A stretch of DNA of 64,000 nucleotides. Origin: UKL13-2 sp036394575 (GTDB taxonomy: Bacteria > Pseudomonadota > Gammaproteobacteria > Burkholderiales > Usitatibacteraceae). The stretch covers positions 136,879 to 200,878 of the forward strand of contig DASWEY010000077.1 of the NCBI GenBank assembly GCA_036394575.1, written 5' to 3'. Positions 1 through 8,714 of the stretch are shown in pieces. Position 1 is the stretch's first letter. Each line of letters begins with the position of its first letter. The notes under the pieces were generated by a model, which searched no databases, had not been told where the DNA came from, and saw only the letters and a list, made by a program, of their open reading frames with translations. A program made the position numbers and the translations under genes.

Positions 1-796
1 AGCCCCCCAGTTCGCCCAGATCGATACTGACCATGATGCCCTGCGCCGAAAAATGCCGCTCCATTTCGGCCAGTTGCGCGAGCGCATCGGCAATACGGGT
101 ATCGCGCGGCAACATCTGTTTGGCGCGCTGCAGGACCTCCTTGCCCCCATGCAGCGTGGGCAAGGCCAGAAACGCAGCCTGCAAGGGATCCATCGACGCC
201 GTCAGCTGCGCCAGCGTCGGCACATCCTTGGCTTCGGTAGCGGTAAAAATCTGCTCGGCGAGTTCGGCATCGACCGCACCGAGATCAACCAAGGCACGAA
301 AAATAGCCGGGTGGCCGATATCGAGCTGCAAGGCCCGCACGCCGATGGCCGCCAGCGCATCGATCATCAGTTGCTGGATTTCAATATCCGCTTCCAGTCC
401 GGCGTATCCGTACATTTCCGCGCCGGCCTGAAACGGCTGACGGCTTTTCCCCAGGCCATTGGGCAGCGTGTGCAACACACTGCCGGCGTAACACAGGCGC
501 GATACGCCTTGCCGGTTGAGCACATGCGCATCGATGCGCGCCACTTGCGGCGTGGTGTCCGCGCGGATGCCCATCATGCGGCCGGACAGCTGGTCGACCA
601 GCTTGAAGGTGGCGAGATCCATATCGTGCCCGGTGCCGGACAGCAGCGAATCCACATATTCCAGCAGCGGCGGCACCACCAGTTCGTAGCCGTGGACGGC
701 GAACAGGTCCAGCGCCACGCGCCGCATGCGTTCGAGTTTCTTCGCATCCTGCGGCAGCACGTCTTCAATATGTTCGGGTAGAGCCCAGGTTCTCAT
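1..796 (-). CDS. hisZ: ATP phosphoribosyltransferase regulatory subunit HisZ (3' end missing)
   Basis: HisZ is the catalytically dead, HisS-like subunit that pairs with short-form HisG to make and regulate ATP phosphoribosyltransferase, the first step of histidine synthesis. Reading the minus strand from the ATG at 796 gives MRTWALPEHIEDVLP, then class II aminoacyl-tRNA-synthetase-like segments such as GIRADTTPQVARID and RLCYAGSVLHT. The frame stays open to base 1, so the gene continues beyond the left edge. Its ATG overlaps the stop of the upstream DUF2065 gene (TGATG), which suggests translational coupling. hflC-DUF2065-hisZ is a common betaproteobacterial order. Confidence 0.93.
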   Translation of the reverse strand, partial: MRTWALPEHIEDVLPQDAKKLERMRRVALDLFAVHGYELVVPPLLEYVDSLLSGTGHDMDLATFKLVDQLSGRMMGIRADTTPQVARIDAHVLNRQGVSRLCYAGSVLHTLPNGLGKSRQPFQAGAEMYGYAGLEADIEIQQLMIDALAAIGVRALQLDIGHPAIFRALVDLGAVDAELAEQIFTATEAKDVPTLAQLTASMDPLQAAFLALPTLHGGKEVLQRAKQMLPRDTRIADALAQLAEMERHFSAQGIMVSIDLGELGG

Positions 797-981
797 CAGA
801 TAATCCAGTAAAGCATGACCAGGCCGGCCAGCATCGAAGCCAGCCCGGCCATGCGCAATTGACCATCCGGCAAGGCCAGGATGCGCCGGAAAACATCCCT
901 CCAAGCGCGTGGCGCCACAAACGGCAGGATGCCCTCGAACACCAGCATCAGTGCAAGTCCTACCAGCAGTGATTCACTCAA
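796..981 (-). CDS. DUF2065 (YjeT-type) small membrane protein
   Basis: A 61-residue inner-membrane protein of unknown function. Two hydrophobic stretches are visible: LLVGLALMLVFEGILPF near the N-terminus and AGLASMLAGLVMLYWII at the C-terminus, joined by a basic/proline loop (PRAWRDVF), the usual DUF2065 pattern. I choose the TTG at 981 because GAAGG lies about 9 nt upstream and the length then fits the family. The longer reading from a TTG at 1023 would start inside the T-run of a terminator hairpin. The stop overlaps the hisZ start. The family is regularly found between hflC and hisZ/purA; no reaction is known. Confidence 0.8.
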   Translation of the reverse strand: MSESLLVGLALMLVFEGILPFVAPRAWRDVFRRILALPDGQLRMAGLASMLAGLVMLYWII

Positions 982-1021
982 TTCGATCAACCTTCGGTAG
1001 CGGCGTGCCCAAAATACAAGC

Positions 1022-1055
1022 AAAAACGGCGCGCCCCTGTTTGGAGCGCGCCGTT
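1022..1055 (-). terminator. Rho-independent terminator after hflC
   Basis: A perfect 10-bp GC-rich stem (1025-1034 with 1046-1055, AACGGCGCGC) with an 11-nt loop is followed on the minus strand by TTTTT and a further T-rich stretch. It lies between hflC and the DUF2065-hisZ pair, so it probably lowers rather than abolishes read-through into those genes, or they have their own promoter. Confidence 0.8.
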
Positions 1056-1125
1056 GCAGAATTATACGCGAATATGTCCGACCGGTTGGAACAGCCCTTT
1101 ATCCGTCTTCGGGAACCCCCGGCCG

Positions 1126-2004
1126 CTACTTTTTGCCCTTGTTGGGATTTTTCAGATACTTGAAAAAATCGGAACTGGGTTCCAGAACCAGCACATCGCT
1201 GCGGTTGCGGAAGCTGCTCTTGTAGGCTTCCAGACTGCGGTAAAAAGAATAGAACTCGGGATTCTTGTTATAGGCCTGCGCGTAAATCCTTGACGCCTGC
1301 GCGTCGCCGTCGCCCTTGACCTTTTGCGCATCGCGCGTGGCTTCGGCAATGATGATTTCCCGCTGCCGCTCGGCATCCGCGCGAATTTTCTCGGCTTCGC
1401 CCGAACCCGTGGAGCGCAGTTCATTGGCCACACGTTTGCGCTCGGAATCCATGCGGCGGTAAACGTCGGCACTGATCTCGGGAACCAGATCGACGCGTTT
1501 CAACCGCACATCCAGAACCTCAATGCCGATGCTGCGGGCATCCGCGTCGGTTTTGGTGCGCAGTTTTTCCATGATCTTGTCGCGTTCGCCGGAAATCACT
1601 TCGGCCAGGGTGCGTTGACCGAATTCGGCGCGCAGATCGTCATTCACTTTTTGCGACAATCGCAGTTCGGCGCGCGACAGGTCGCCGCCGGTCGAAACAA
1701 AAAACTGGCGGACATTGACGATGCGATATTTGACGAAGGAATCGACCAGCACATTGTTCTTTTCCTTGGTCTGGATACGCTCGGCGTCTTTGGTATCGAG
1801 GGTCTGGATACGGGTGTCGTAGAGCCGGATGTTCTCGATCAGCGGCACTTTGAAATACAGCCCGGGCTGTTGTTGAACCGCCACCACTTCGCCGAGGCGG
1901 AAGCGAATCGCGGCCTGACGCTGGTCCACGGTGTAAGCGGACGCGACCAGGAGCAACAGCAACAGCGCCGCGCCGATGGCAAATACAGGAAAATTCTTGT
2001 GCAT
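1126..2004 (-). CDS. hflC: FtsH protease modulator HflC
   Basis: HflC forms, with HflK, a large periplasm-facing SPFH/band-7 cage around the membrane protease FtsH and modulates its access to substrates. The 292-residue protein has an N-terminal membrane anchor (about residues 4-24, FPVFAIGAALLLLLLVAS), a band-7 domain (about 25-190) and a long Ala/Glu/Arg-rich helical segment (about 200-255). The ATG at 2004 starts the standard N-terminus MHKNFPVF; the frame is open further upstream but only as an overlap with hflK. It lies 19 nt downstream of hflK and is followed by a strong terminator. Confidence 0.95.
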   Translation of the reverse strand: MHKNFPVFAIGAALLLLLLVASAYTVDQRQAAIRFRLGEVVAVQQQPGLYFKVPLIENIRLYDTRIQTLDTKDAERIQTKEKNNVLVDSFVKYRIVNVRQFFVSTGGDLSRAELRLSQKVNDDLRAEFGQRTLAEVISGERDKIMEKLRTKTDADARSIGIEVLDVRLKRVDLVPEISADVYRRMDSERKRVANELRSTGSGEAEKIRADAERQREIIIAEATRDAQKVKGDGDAQASRIYAQAYNKNPEFYSFYRSLEAYKSSFRNRSDVLVLEPSSDFFKYLKNPNKGKK

Positions 2005-2023
2005 GATCGTATCCTGGCGTCGA

Positions 2024-3217
2024 TTAGCGGTTGCGCAGCGCGCTGGCGCGCGAGGTGTCCGGCGGAACGACGGCAGGCGGCGGGTCCGCCGGGCTGACAT
2101 TGCGCGGCGTTGAGTTGTCGCTGGTAGCCGGTCCGCTGGGCGGCGCGTTCGTTTGCATGATCTTGTCGAGCGGCAAGTAAAGCAGGTTTTGTCCGCCCTT
2201 CTGGTCGACCAGTACCTTGCTGCTGTTCTGCATGATCTGCTGCATCGCATCCAGGTACATGCGCTCGCGCGTGACGCCAGGTGCTTTTTCGTATTCCAAC
2301 AGGGTTTGCGTGAAACGCGAGGCATTGCCCTGGGCATCGGCAATCACGCGCTGCTTGTACCCTTGCGCTTCCTCTGTCAGCCGCGCCGCCTGGCCGCGTG
2401 CCTTGGGCAGAATATCGTTGGCATAAGCCTCGCCCTCGTTCTTGAGGCGTTCGCGGTCCTGCTTGGCGCGCACCGCATCGTCAAAACTGGCCTGCACCTG
2501 CTCCGGGGGCTGGGCGTTCTGCATGGTTACGGTGGAAATCACGATGCCGGTCTGGTAGCGGTCGAGTATCGATTGCATCAGCGTCTTGGCTCGTGCGCCG
2601 ATGTCGGCGCGGCCTTCATAGAGCACGAAGTCCATCTTGCTCTTGCCGACAATTTCGCGCATCGACGTCTCGGCAACCTGGCGCACAGCCTCCTGCGGGT
2701 CCTTGTTGTTGAACAGGAATTGCTCCGGACTGCCAATGGTGTATTGCACGGCAAACTGCACATCGACGATGTTCTGGTCGTCGGTGAGCATCAGCGATTC
2801 TTCCTTCACTTTGGTTTTCTGATTATTGCGGTGCCCCACCTCGATGACGCGCACCTGCGATACATCAACAATTTCCTGCGCTTCGATCGGATAAGGAATG
2901 TGCCAGTTCGGGCCCGGCACAGTCGTTTTCGAATATTTGCCAAGCCGCAGTTCAACCCCGCGCTTGCCCTCTTCCACAATGTAAAAACCGCTGGCCAGCC
3001 AGACGGATATCGCCAGACCAAGGGCAAGCGCCACGCCGCCGCTCATGGCCGATCTGCCTGAACCGCCCGCGTTGTTATTGCCGCCGCCGCTACCGCCGGC
3101 ATTGCCGAACAGGCTGCTCAGCTTCCTGTTGAGTTTGTCCAGAATCTCGTTGAGATCGGGCGGTCCCTCGCCATTCTTGCCGCCGCGCTTGCCCCACTGC
3201 GGATCATTCATCGACAT
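2024..3217 (-). CDS. hflK: FtsH protease modulator HflK
   Basis: Partner of HflC in the SPFH cage that surrounds FtsH. The 397-residue reading has a Gly/Asn-rich N-terminus (PPDLNEILDKLN, then GGSGGGNNN), a transmembrane segment at about residues 60-78 (GVALALGLAISVWLASGFY), a band-7 domain and a Pro/Ser-rich tail. I choose the ATG at 3217 (MSMNDPQWGKRGG), the usual HflK start; the open frame up to 3337 adds an unrelated N-terminus. No strong Shine-Dalgarno is seen, and a second ATG two codons on is an alternative. It sits between hflX and hflC in the usual order. Confidence 0.94.
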   Translation of the reverse strand: MSMNDPQWGKRGGKNGEGPPDLNEILDKLNRKLSSLFGNAGGSGGGNNNAGGSGRSAMSGGVALALGLAISVWLASGFYIVEEGKRGVELRLGKYSKTTVPGPNWHIPYPIEAQEIVDVSQVRVIEVGHRNNQKTKVKEESLMLTDDQNIVDVQFAVQYTIGSPEQFLFNNKDPQEAVRQVAETSMREIVGKSKMDFVLYEGRADIGARAKTLMQSILDRYQTGIVISTVTMQNAQPPEQVQASFDDAVRAKQDRERLKNEGEAYANDILPKARGQAARLTEEAQGYKQRVIADAQGNASRFTQTLLEYEKAPGVTRERMYLDAMQQIMQNSSKVLVDQKGGQNLLYLPLDKIMQTNAPPSGPATSDNSTPRNVSPADPPPAVVPPDTSRASALRNR

Positions 3218-3339
3218 CTTCGCCGCTTCGCCCCGCCCCGGGCGCCGCGCATCAAATTTGTATTTCAGCAACGCGAACGGATAGACCGTCGCGGCCAGCG
3301 GCCACAACAACAGGCTTCGATCGAATGATCGCAACATAC

Positions 3340-4551
3340 TTAATTTACTCCGAGATGCGCAATTTCATACGCTTGGTCAGTCAAAAATGCTCCGTCTTGC
3401 TCAGCCGGGGCGCGGCCCGACGCATCGTACGCGGCAGGTTTGATCGTCTCTGCATATTCGCGGATCGTATCGCGCAACAGGTCCATTCCATCGCCGGTCT
3501 CCGCGCTGACGCGCAATTCGATGATTTTACCATCCTCGTTGCGCAGCACCGTGGCCGGCGGTGAGCCTTCCAGCCGATCGATCTTGTTGTACACGATCAG
3601 TTGCGGAATATCATCGGCGCCGATTTCGGTCAGCACCTTGTTGACCTCGGCGATCTGCTCATCGCACAGCGGATTGGATGCGTCCACCACATGCAACAGC
3701 ACATCGGCTTCCACCGCCTCAGTCAGGGTGGCGTGGAAGGCCGCGACCAGGCCGTGCGGCAAATTGCGGATAAATCCCACCGTATCGGAAAGCGCCACAT
3801 TGATCGAGGGCGCGATGAACAGGCGACGGGTAGTGGTGTCGAGGGTTGCAAACAGCTGGTCGGCAACATAGGTGCCGGATCGCGTCAGCCGGTTGAACAA
3901 GGTGGATTTGCCGGCGTTCGTGTACCCCACGATCGACACCGAGAAGGTGCCGGCGCGACGTCGCGCGCTGCGCTGGGTATTGCGCTGGCGTTCGAGCTTC
4001 TTCAGCCGCTCTTTCAGTTTCTTGATGCTGTCGCCGACCAGACGCCGGTCGATCTCAAGCTGGGATTCGCCGGGCCCGCCGCGCACGCCGATGCCGCCGC
4101 GCTGCCGCTCCAGGTGAGTCCAGCCGCGCACCAGGCGCGTCAGCAGGTGCTGCATCTGCGCGAGCTCGACCTGCAACTTGCCCTCCGCCGAGCGCGCCCG
4201 CTGGGCAAAAATATCCAGGATCAGATCGGTGCGGTCGATCACGCGCACCCCGACCACCTTTTCGATGTTGCGAATCTGGATCGGCGACAGCTGGTGGTTG
4301 AACACCACCAGCGAGGCGTCGACCGTCTTGACCGCCTCGGCGATTTCTTCCAGCTTGCCGCTGCCGGCGAAGGTTGCCGCATCCGGCTTGTGGCGTTTGC
4401 CGGCAATGGTGCCGGCAACCAGAGCGCCGGCGCTGGAAATCAATTCGACCGCTTCATCCAGTTGGGCATCGAAGTAGGCATCGTGAAAATCGATGCCGAC
4501 CAGAACAGCGGCGCCTTGGGGTGCGGCGGATTGGGCAAAATTGGGTTTCAT
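3340..4551 (-). CDS. hflX: GTPase HflX, ribosome-splitting factor
   Basis: HflX binds ribosomes at the 50S E-site region and splits stalled or heat-damaged 70S particles using GTP. The 403-residue protein has the N-terminal HflX domain (about 15-125), the glycine-rich GVRGGPGESQLEID segment near 155-168, a coiled stretch (about 172-200) and the G domain: P-loop GYTNAGKS at 209-216, DTVG at 256-259, NKID at 322-325. It follows hfq at 207 nt and precedes hflK at 122 nt, as in the hfq-hflX-hflK-hflC cluster of many proteobacteria. Confidence 0.97.
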   Translation of the reverse strand: MKPNFAQSAAPQGAAVLVGIDFHDAYFDAQLDEAVELISSAGALVAGTIAGKRHKPDAATFAGSGKLEEIAEAVKTVDASLVVFNHQLSPIQIRNIEKVVGVRVIDRTDLILDIFAQRARSAEGKLQVELAQMQHLLTRLVRGWTHLERQRGGIGVRGGPGESQLEIDRRLVGDSIKKLKERLKKLERQRNTQRSARRRAGTFSVSIVGYTNAGKSTLFNRLTRSGTYVADQLFATLDTTTRRLFIAPSINVALSDTVGFIRNLPHGLVAAFHATLTEAVEADVLLHVVDASNPLCDEQIAEVNKVLTEIGADDIPQLIVYNKIDRLEGSPPATVLRNEDGKIIELRVSAETGDGMDLLRDTIREYAETIKPAAYDASGRAPAEQDGAFLTDQAYEIAHLGVN

Positions 4552-4758
4552 CGTCTATGGCATATGCGCACGCCGGGGATGCCGGCGACCGCGTGGTGGG
4601 GCAAGGGGATGATTGCGACGATCCTCAACAACGGTACAAGCGACGTTACCATCTTCATGGCGGCGATACGCCATCTGCAAGCCGTATGCGAGAGTCCACG
4701 GTCGCAGGGAAAGGCAGCGCACCACCCCGGCCCGCCCCCGATACCTCGACGATATCCC

Positions 4759-4998
4759 TTAACTGTCGGCCGGCGGGTCGAACGGTACCGTGACCGGACG
4801 TGCCGGCACCACCGTGGAGATCGCGTGTTTGTAGACCATTTGCGTGACGGTGTTTTTCAGCAACACCACGTACTGATCGAACGATTCGATCTGGCCCTGC
4901 AACTTGATGCCGTTCACGAGGTAAATCGAGACTGGGACGTGTTCCTTACGCAAAATATTCAGGAACGGGTCTTGTAATAGTTGCCCTTTGGCGCTCAT
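4759..4998 (-). CDS. hfq: RNA chaperone Hfq
   Basis: Hfq is the hexameric Sm-like RNA chaperone that pairs small RNAs with mRNAs. The 79-residue protein is nearly canonical: GQLLQDPFLN at the N-terminus, the Sm1 stretch VPVSIYLVNGIKLQGQIESF, and the Sm2 motif YKHAISTV at about 57-64. The C-terminal tail is short, as usual for betaproteobacteria. GGAG lies about 10 nt before the ATG. The 246-nt gap upstream, after der, should carry the hfq-hflX promoter; I could not pick a convincing -35/-10 pair in it. Confidence 0.98.
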   Translation of the reverse strand: MSAKGQLLQDPFLNILRKEHVPVSIYLVNGIKLQGQIESFDQYVVLLKNTVTQMVYKHAISTVVPARPVTVPFDPPADS

Positions 4999-5204
4999 GT
5001 TCTTATTCTCCAGCTACTGGTTAGGTCCGGGCCCCGAATAAAGCGCCGGATGGGAAGGTTCATTTATAGCCGAATCCGGTGAAATGTGCCATCCACGCAT
5101 GCATTACGGCAGCATGACAGACAGCAAAAAACGGGCCGGGTTCCGGGATCAGGGAAATATGCCGCCATTCAATGGCCGCGAACGGAAACAAAACAGCACA
5201 CTTC

Positions 5205-5233
5205 CCGCCACTATTCTACGTAAATAGTGGCGG
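5205..5233 (-). terminator. Strong hairpin just after der
   Basis: A perfect 11-bp inverted repeat (CCGCCACTATT, 5205-5215 with 5223-5233, 7-nt loop) lies 12 nt past the der stop codon. On the minus strand it is followed by a mixed T-rich stretch, not a clean T-run; on the plus strand it is followed by TTTTTTT. It may end der transcription or protect the 3' end; terminator activity on the minus strand is an inference. Confidence 0.55.
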
Positions 5234-5244
5234 AACGGTTTTTT

Positions 5245-6651
5245 TCAAGCAAATTTGCGTTTCATGCGGATGCGCCCACGGCGGCGCTGGTTTTCCTGAC
5301 TGGCCGTCAGCACCTGCGGTTTGCGGTCCGCATAGGGGTTGTGGCCCTTTTTGAGTTCGACGCGCAGCGGTGTGCCCTTCAACTTGAACGCGTCGCGGAA
5401 GGCGTTTTCGAGATAGCGGATATAACTGCCGGCCAGGCCGTCCAGGCCCGAGCCATGCACCACCACGATCGGCGGATTATGGCCGCCCTGATGGGCATAG
5501 CGCAGCTTCGGACGGTGCAGGCCGTTCATCGGCGGCTGATGCGCCGCTGTCGCCGCGATCAGGGCACGGGTCAGTTTGGGGGTCGACAACTTGGCCATGG
5601 CGGCGGCAAAGGCCACATCGATGGATTTGAACAGCGGCGCCATGCCCATGCCATCCTTTGCCGACACGGTGTGCATATCGGCAAAGCTCAGAAAGTGCAA
5701 TTTACGGTCAAAATCGGCCTTGGCCTGACTGCGGGTGTAGTCGTCGAGGTTGTCCCATTTGTTGATACCCACCACCACGGCGCGGCCGGATTCCAGGATA
5801 AAGCCGGCGATATGGGCGTCCTGGTCGGAGATATCCTGGCGCGCGTCCATCAGCAACACCACCACATGCGCATCCTCGATCGCCTGCAGGGTCTTGATGA
5901 CGGAAAACTTTTCCACCGATTCGAACACTTTGCCCTTGCGCCGGATGCCGGCGGTGTCGATCAGGGTGTAGTTCTTGCCGTGATAGTTCAGCGGGATATA
6001 AATCGAATCGCGCGTGGTGCCGGGTTGGTCGAAGGCGATGACGCGTTCCTCGCCCAACAGGCGATTGACCAAGGTCGACTTGCCCACATTCGGACGGCCG
6101 ACGATGGCGATGCGCGGCGTATCGGCATCCAGATTTTCCTCGGCTTCGGGAAAGTGCACCAGCACATCTTCGATCAGCTGGCGGGTTCCCTCGCCATGCG
6201 CTGCCGAAATGCCGATCGGTTCGCCCAGGCCCAGTTCGTGGAACTCGGCAGTGACCACGGCCTCGTCCATGCCTTCGACCTTGTTGACGGCGAGCGCGAT
6301 GGGGATGCCGCGGCTCTGCGCGTCGCGACGCAGCCGCTCGGCAATGATCTTGTCCTGCGGCACCACGCCCTGGCGGCCATCGACCACAAAGATGATGGCA
6401 TCGGCTTCGGCGATGGCCTGCAAGGTCTGTTTGGCCATCTCATGCAGGATACCTTCGGTGACCACCGGCTCGAAGCCGCCGGTGTCGACGCACAGATAGG
6501 GACGCGAGGCGCCCTTGCCATGGCCGTAATGGCGATCACGGGTCAGGCCCGGCATGTCGGCCACAATCGCATCACGCGTTTTCGTGAGGCGATTGAAGAG
6601 CATGGACTTGCCGACATTGGGCCGGCCGACGATGACGATGGTAGGTTTCAT
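5245..6651 (-). CDS. der: GTPase Der (EngA), 50S ribosome assembly
   Basis: Der is the essential double-GTPase that acts late in 50S subunit assembly. The 468-residue protein shows two G domains, each with P-loop GRPNVGKS (residues 9-16 and 185-192), switch motifs DMPGLTRDR and DQPGTTRDS, NKVE and NKWD specificity motifs, and a C-terminal KH-like domain ending in a basic tail (RRGRIRMKRKFA). The ATG at 6651 begins MKPTIVIVGRPN as expected. No Shine-Dalgarno is visible: a 12-bp hairpin ends only 12 nt before the ATG. It lies downstream of bamB (113 nt), a common order. Confidence 0.97.
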   Translation of the reverse strand: MKPTIVIVGRPNVGKSMLFNRLTKTRDAIVADMPGLTRDRHYGHGKGASRPYLCVDTGGFEPVVTEGILHEMAKQTLQAIAEADAIIFVVDGRQGVVPQDKIIAERLRRDAQSRGIPIALAVNKVEGMDEAVVTAEFHELGLGEPIGISAAHGEGTRQLIEDVLVHFPEAEENLDADTPRIAIVGRPNVGKSTLVNRLLGEERVIAFDQPGTTRDSIYIPLNYHGKNYTLIDTAGIRRKGKVFESVEKFSVIKTLQAIEDAHVVVLLMDARQDISDQDAHIAGFILESGRAVVVGINKWDNLDDYTRSQAKADFDRKLHFLSFADMHTVSAKDGMGMAPLFKSIDVAFAAAMAKLSTPKLTRALIAATAAHQPPMNGLHRPKLRYAHQGGHNPPIVVVHGSGLDGLAGSYIRYLENAFRDAFKLKGTPLRVELKKGHNPYADRKPQVLTASQENQRRRGRIRMKRKFA

Positions 6652-6662
6652 TTTTTCTGACG

Positions 6663-6692
6663 GCGCCGCATGCCGGGATCGGCATGCGGCGC
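6663..6692 (-). promoter_or_regulatory. Perfect hairpin immediately upstream of der start
   Basis: A 12-bp perfect stem (GCGCCGCATGCC, 6663-6674 with 6681-6692; loop GGGATC on the plus strand). On the minus strand it is followed by GTCAGAAAAA and then the der ATG, with no T-run, so it is not an obvious terminator for bamB. It could act on der translation or on processing of the bamB-der mRNA. Confidence 0.45.
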
Positions 6693-6764
6693 AGATTGGG
6701 GGGCGCGGCCGGCCCGGAAGCCATGCAAATCATACGCCGCGCGACGCGATTGGAAGTTGGTGCC

Positions 6765-7895
6765 TTACTGTACCTTGATCGAAAATACGCGGCCACGGGC
6801 AGTCTGCACGATGGCGCGGTCGCCGTTCTGCATCAGGGCCGTCACACGACTGCCATCGGTGGCGACGCGCCCGATCAGCTCGCCGTTTTCCGGCGACAGC
6901 AGATGCACCAAGCCGTTGGCGTCGCCAATCAGGATCTTGCCGTTCAGCACCAGCGGTGTACCCGGCTCGCGATGGATCAGTTTTTCCTGTTTCCACAAGG
7001 TGGCGCCGCTGATCTTGTCGAGCGCGTACACATTGCCGCCGGTATCGGAAACATAAAGGTTCTTGGCATCGAAAGCCACACCGTCGGCGCTGGGGATTTC
7101 ACGGGACCAGAGCACATTGCCGTTGAGCGTTTCCACGCAACCGGTGCGCCCCTGGTAAACCGTCGCGCACACGCGCGAATCGTCCACCAGCGGCACGCCG
7201 CCGACATCGGCAATGCGCTCGAGCTCGGTGGCGCCGCGCGCCAGGGAAATCGTCGCCTCCCAGATCGGCTTGCCGCTCTCCAGCTCTATCGCCACCACCT
7301 TGCCGCCGGTGAAGCCTGCGTAAATCGTGCCGCGACTGACCAGTACCCCGGCGCTGGAACGCAGGCTCAGCGACGGCGGCGGACGCTGATAAACCCATTT
7401 GCGCTTGCCATCGATGCGATTGAGCGCAAACAGCCGACCATCGGCGATGCGCACCAGCACATAGCCGCCGGCGACGACCGGCGCCGCCAGTACTTCGCCG
7501 TTGATCTGCGCTTTCCATAGCGAGCGGCCGGCGGGATCAAGCGCCAGAACATCGCCCTTGTTGCTGACCACCACGACCATATTGTCGGCAACACCGACGC
7601 CCGCGGTCAGCGGCGTCTTGGGGTCGATGCGCGCGACTTCGCGCCCGCCGTCTTCGGCAAAGGCGTAGACGCCATCGTCATAGCTGGCCGCATACACCAG
7701 CTTGTCCGCAAAACCGGGCAGGAAGGTAAACCCCGAGGACTTGCCGGTACTGGCCGACCATACAATGCTGAGCACGGAATTGTTCACCTCCGGCAATTCC
7801 GGCGGTTTGGGCTTGCTGCTGCCGCAACCGGATAGCGCAAGCAATGCTGCGACAAGGGCTACGCATGAACGCCAATCCTTCAGAGTCGCATTCAC
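6765..7895 (-). CDS. bamB: Outer membrane assembly lipoprotein BamB
   Basis: BamB is the beta-propeller lipoprotein of the BAM complex that inserts outer-membrane proteins; it is anchored in the outer membrane facing the periplasm. The 376-residue protein has a signal peptide ending in the lipobox LSGC (Cys24) and repeated PQQ-type blades (DDGVYAFAEDGG, KGDVLALDPAGR, DGRLFALNRIDG, GGNVYALDKISG). It overlaps the yfgM-like gene by 4 nt and precedes der, matching the yfgM-bamB-der arrangement of E. coli. Confidence 0.96.
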   Translation of the reverse strand: MNATLKDWRSCVALVAALLALSGCGSSKPKPPELPEVNNSVLSIVWSASTGKSSGFTFLPGFADKLVYAASYDDGVYAFAEDGGREVARIDPKTPLTAGVGVADNMVVVVSNKGDVLALDPAGRSLWKAQINGEVLAAPVVAGGYVLVRIADGRLFALNRIDGKRKWVYQRPPPSLSLRSSAGVLVSRGTIYAGFTGGKVVAIELESGKPIWEATISLARGATELERIADVGGVPLVDDSRVCATVYQGRTGCVETLNGNVLWSREIPSADGVAFDAKNLYVSDTGGNVYALDKISGATLWKQEKLIHREPGTPLVLNGKILIGDANGLVHLLSPENGELIGRVATDGSRVTALMQNGDRAIVQTARGRVFSIKVQ

Positions 7896-8587
7896 TTGCC
7901 GGCTCCCTTGTCGTCCTTGCCGTCCGCCGCTTTTTTCGTTTCAAGCGCGCCGCCGAGGGCATCCAGCTTGGCCTGCGAAACCGGCTTGAGGGCATTGCGC
8001 GCATCCGACTTGTCGATCGCCGTCTGGTAAGCGGCGCGCGCCTCATCGCGGCGCCCCTGCACGGCCAGGACATCTCCCTTGAGATCGGCCGCCGCCGCGA
8101 GGTAGGCCTCGTCGCGCACGGTGTCCAGCAGCTTCAGCGCGTCGTCATAGTTTTTCATTTCCAGCAGCACCGTGGCGAGGCGCAGACGGGCGATATTGCG
8201 ATGCGTATCGCGGCCTTTGTCGATCACCCATTGCAAATGCGTTTTCGCTGCGGCGAAATCATTGGCCGCGAAGGCGGCCTTGGCCGCCATCAGTTGCGCT
8301 TCGGTCGCCTGGAAGGTGGTGGGAAACTTGTCGGCCAGGGTATTGGCGGCCTCGGACAGTTTTTTCGAATCCTGACTGGCTGCGCCTTCCGCGGCAGCCT
8401 GCTTCACGCTCTTGAGCAGGACTTCGGCCTGGTCATTCTGGTTTTTCTGGAATTCACGCCAGCCATAGACCCCGGCCACGCCGAGGACGAGTGCGGCGAT
8501 CGCCGCGTAAATCCAGATGCTCCATTCGTCCCACCAGTCCTTGAGTGCGGCGAGACGTTCCTGTTCTTCGAGATCGTACGTTGACAT
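7892..8587 (-). CDS. YfgM-family TPR membrane protein (SecYEG ancillary)
   Basis: In E. coli YfgM is an inner-membrane TPR protein that associates with the SecYEG translocon and periplasmic chaperones. This 231-residue protein has the family start (YDLEEQERLAALKDWWDEW), one membrane helix at about residues 25-45 (IYAAIAALVLGVAGVYGW) and a periplasmic TPR region (QATEAQLMAAKAAFAANDF and following). It ends in a Lys/Asp/Gly tail. The 4-nt overlap with bamB and the hisS gene upstream match the conserved hisS-yfgM-bamB-der order. Confidence 0.9.
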   Translation of the reverse strand: MSTYDLEEQERLAALKDWWDEWSIWIYAAIAALVLGVAGVYGWREFQKNQNDQAEVLLKSVKQAAAEGAASQDSKKLSEAANTLADKFPTTFQATEAQLMAAKAAFAANDFAAAKTHLQWVIDKGRDTHRNIARLRLATVLLEMKNYDDALKLLDTVRDEAYLAAAADLKGDVLAVQGRRDEARAAYQTAIDKSDARNALKPVSQAKLDALGGALETKKAADGKDDKGAGK

Positions 8588-8714
8588 GTAAAGCCTTTGT
8601 TCTGGTCTGGGCTGAAAAATTTGCCGGCACCCGCCAATGCATGACTGAATGCCGCGCGGTTTGGTTCCGGGCTCACTGAGACATGCCCGGGGAAAGTCAC
8701 GTCACATTGCGGTG

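Noticed and set aside
796..1023. A longer DUF2065 reading starting with TTG at 1023.
   Set aside because: It would begin inside the T-run of the hflC terminator and adds a basic N-terminus not typical of the family; the TTG at 981 has a better ribosome site.
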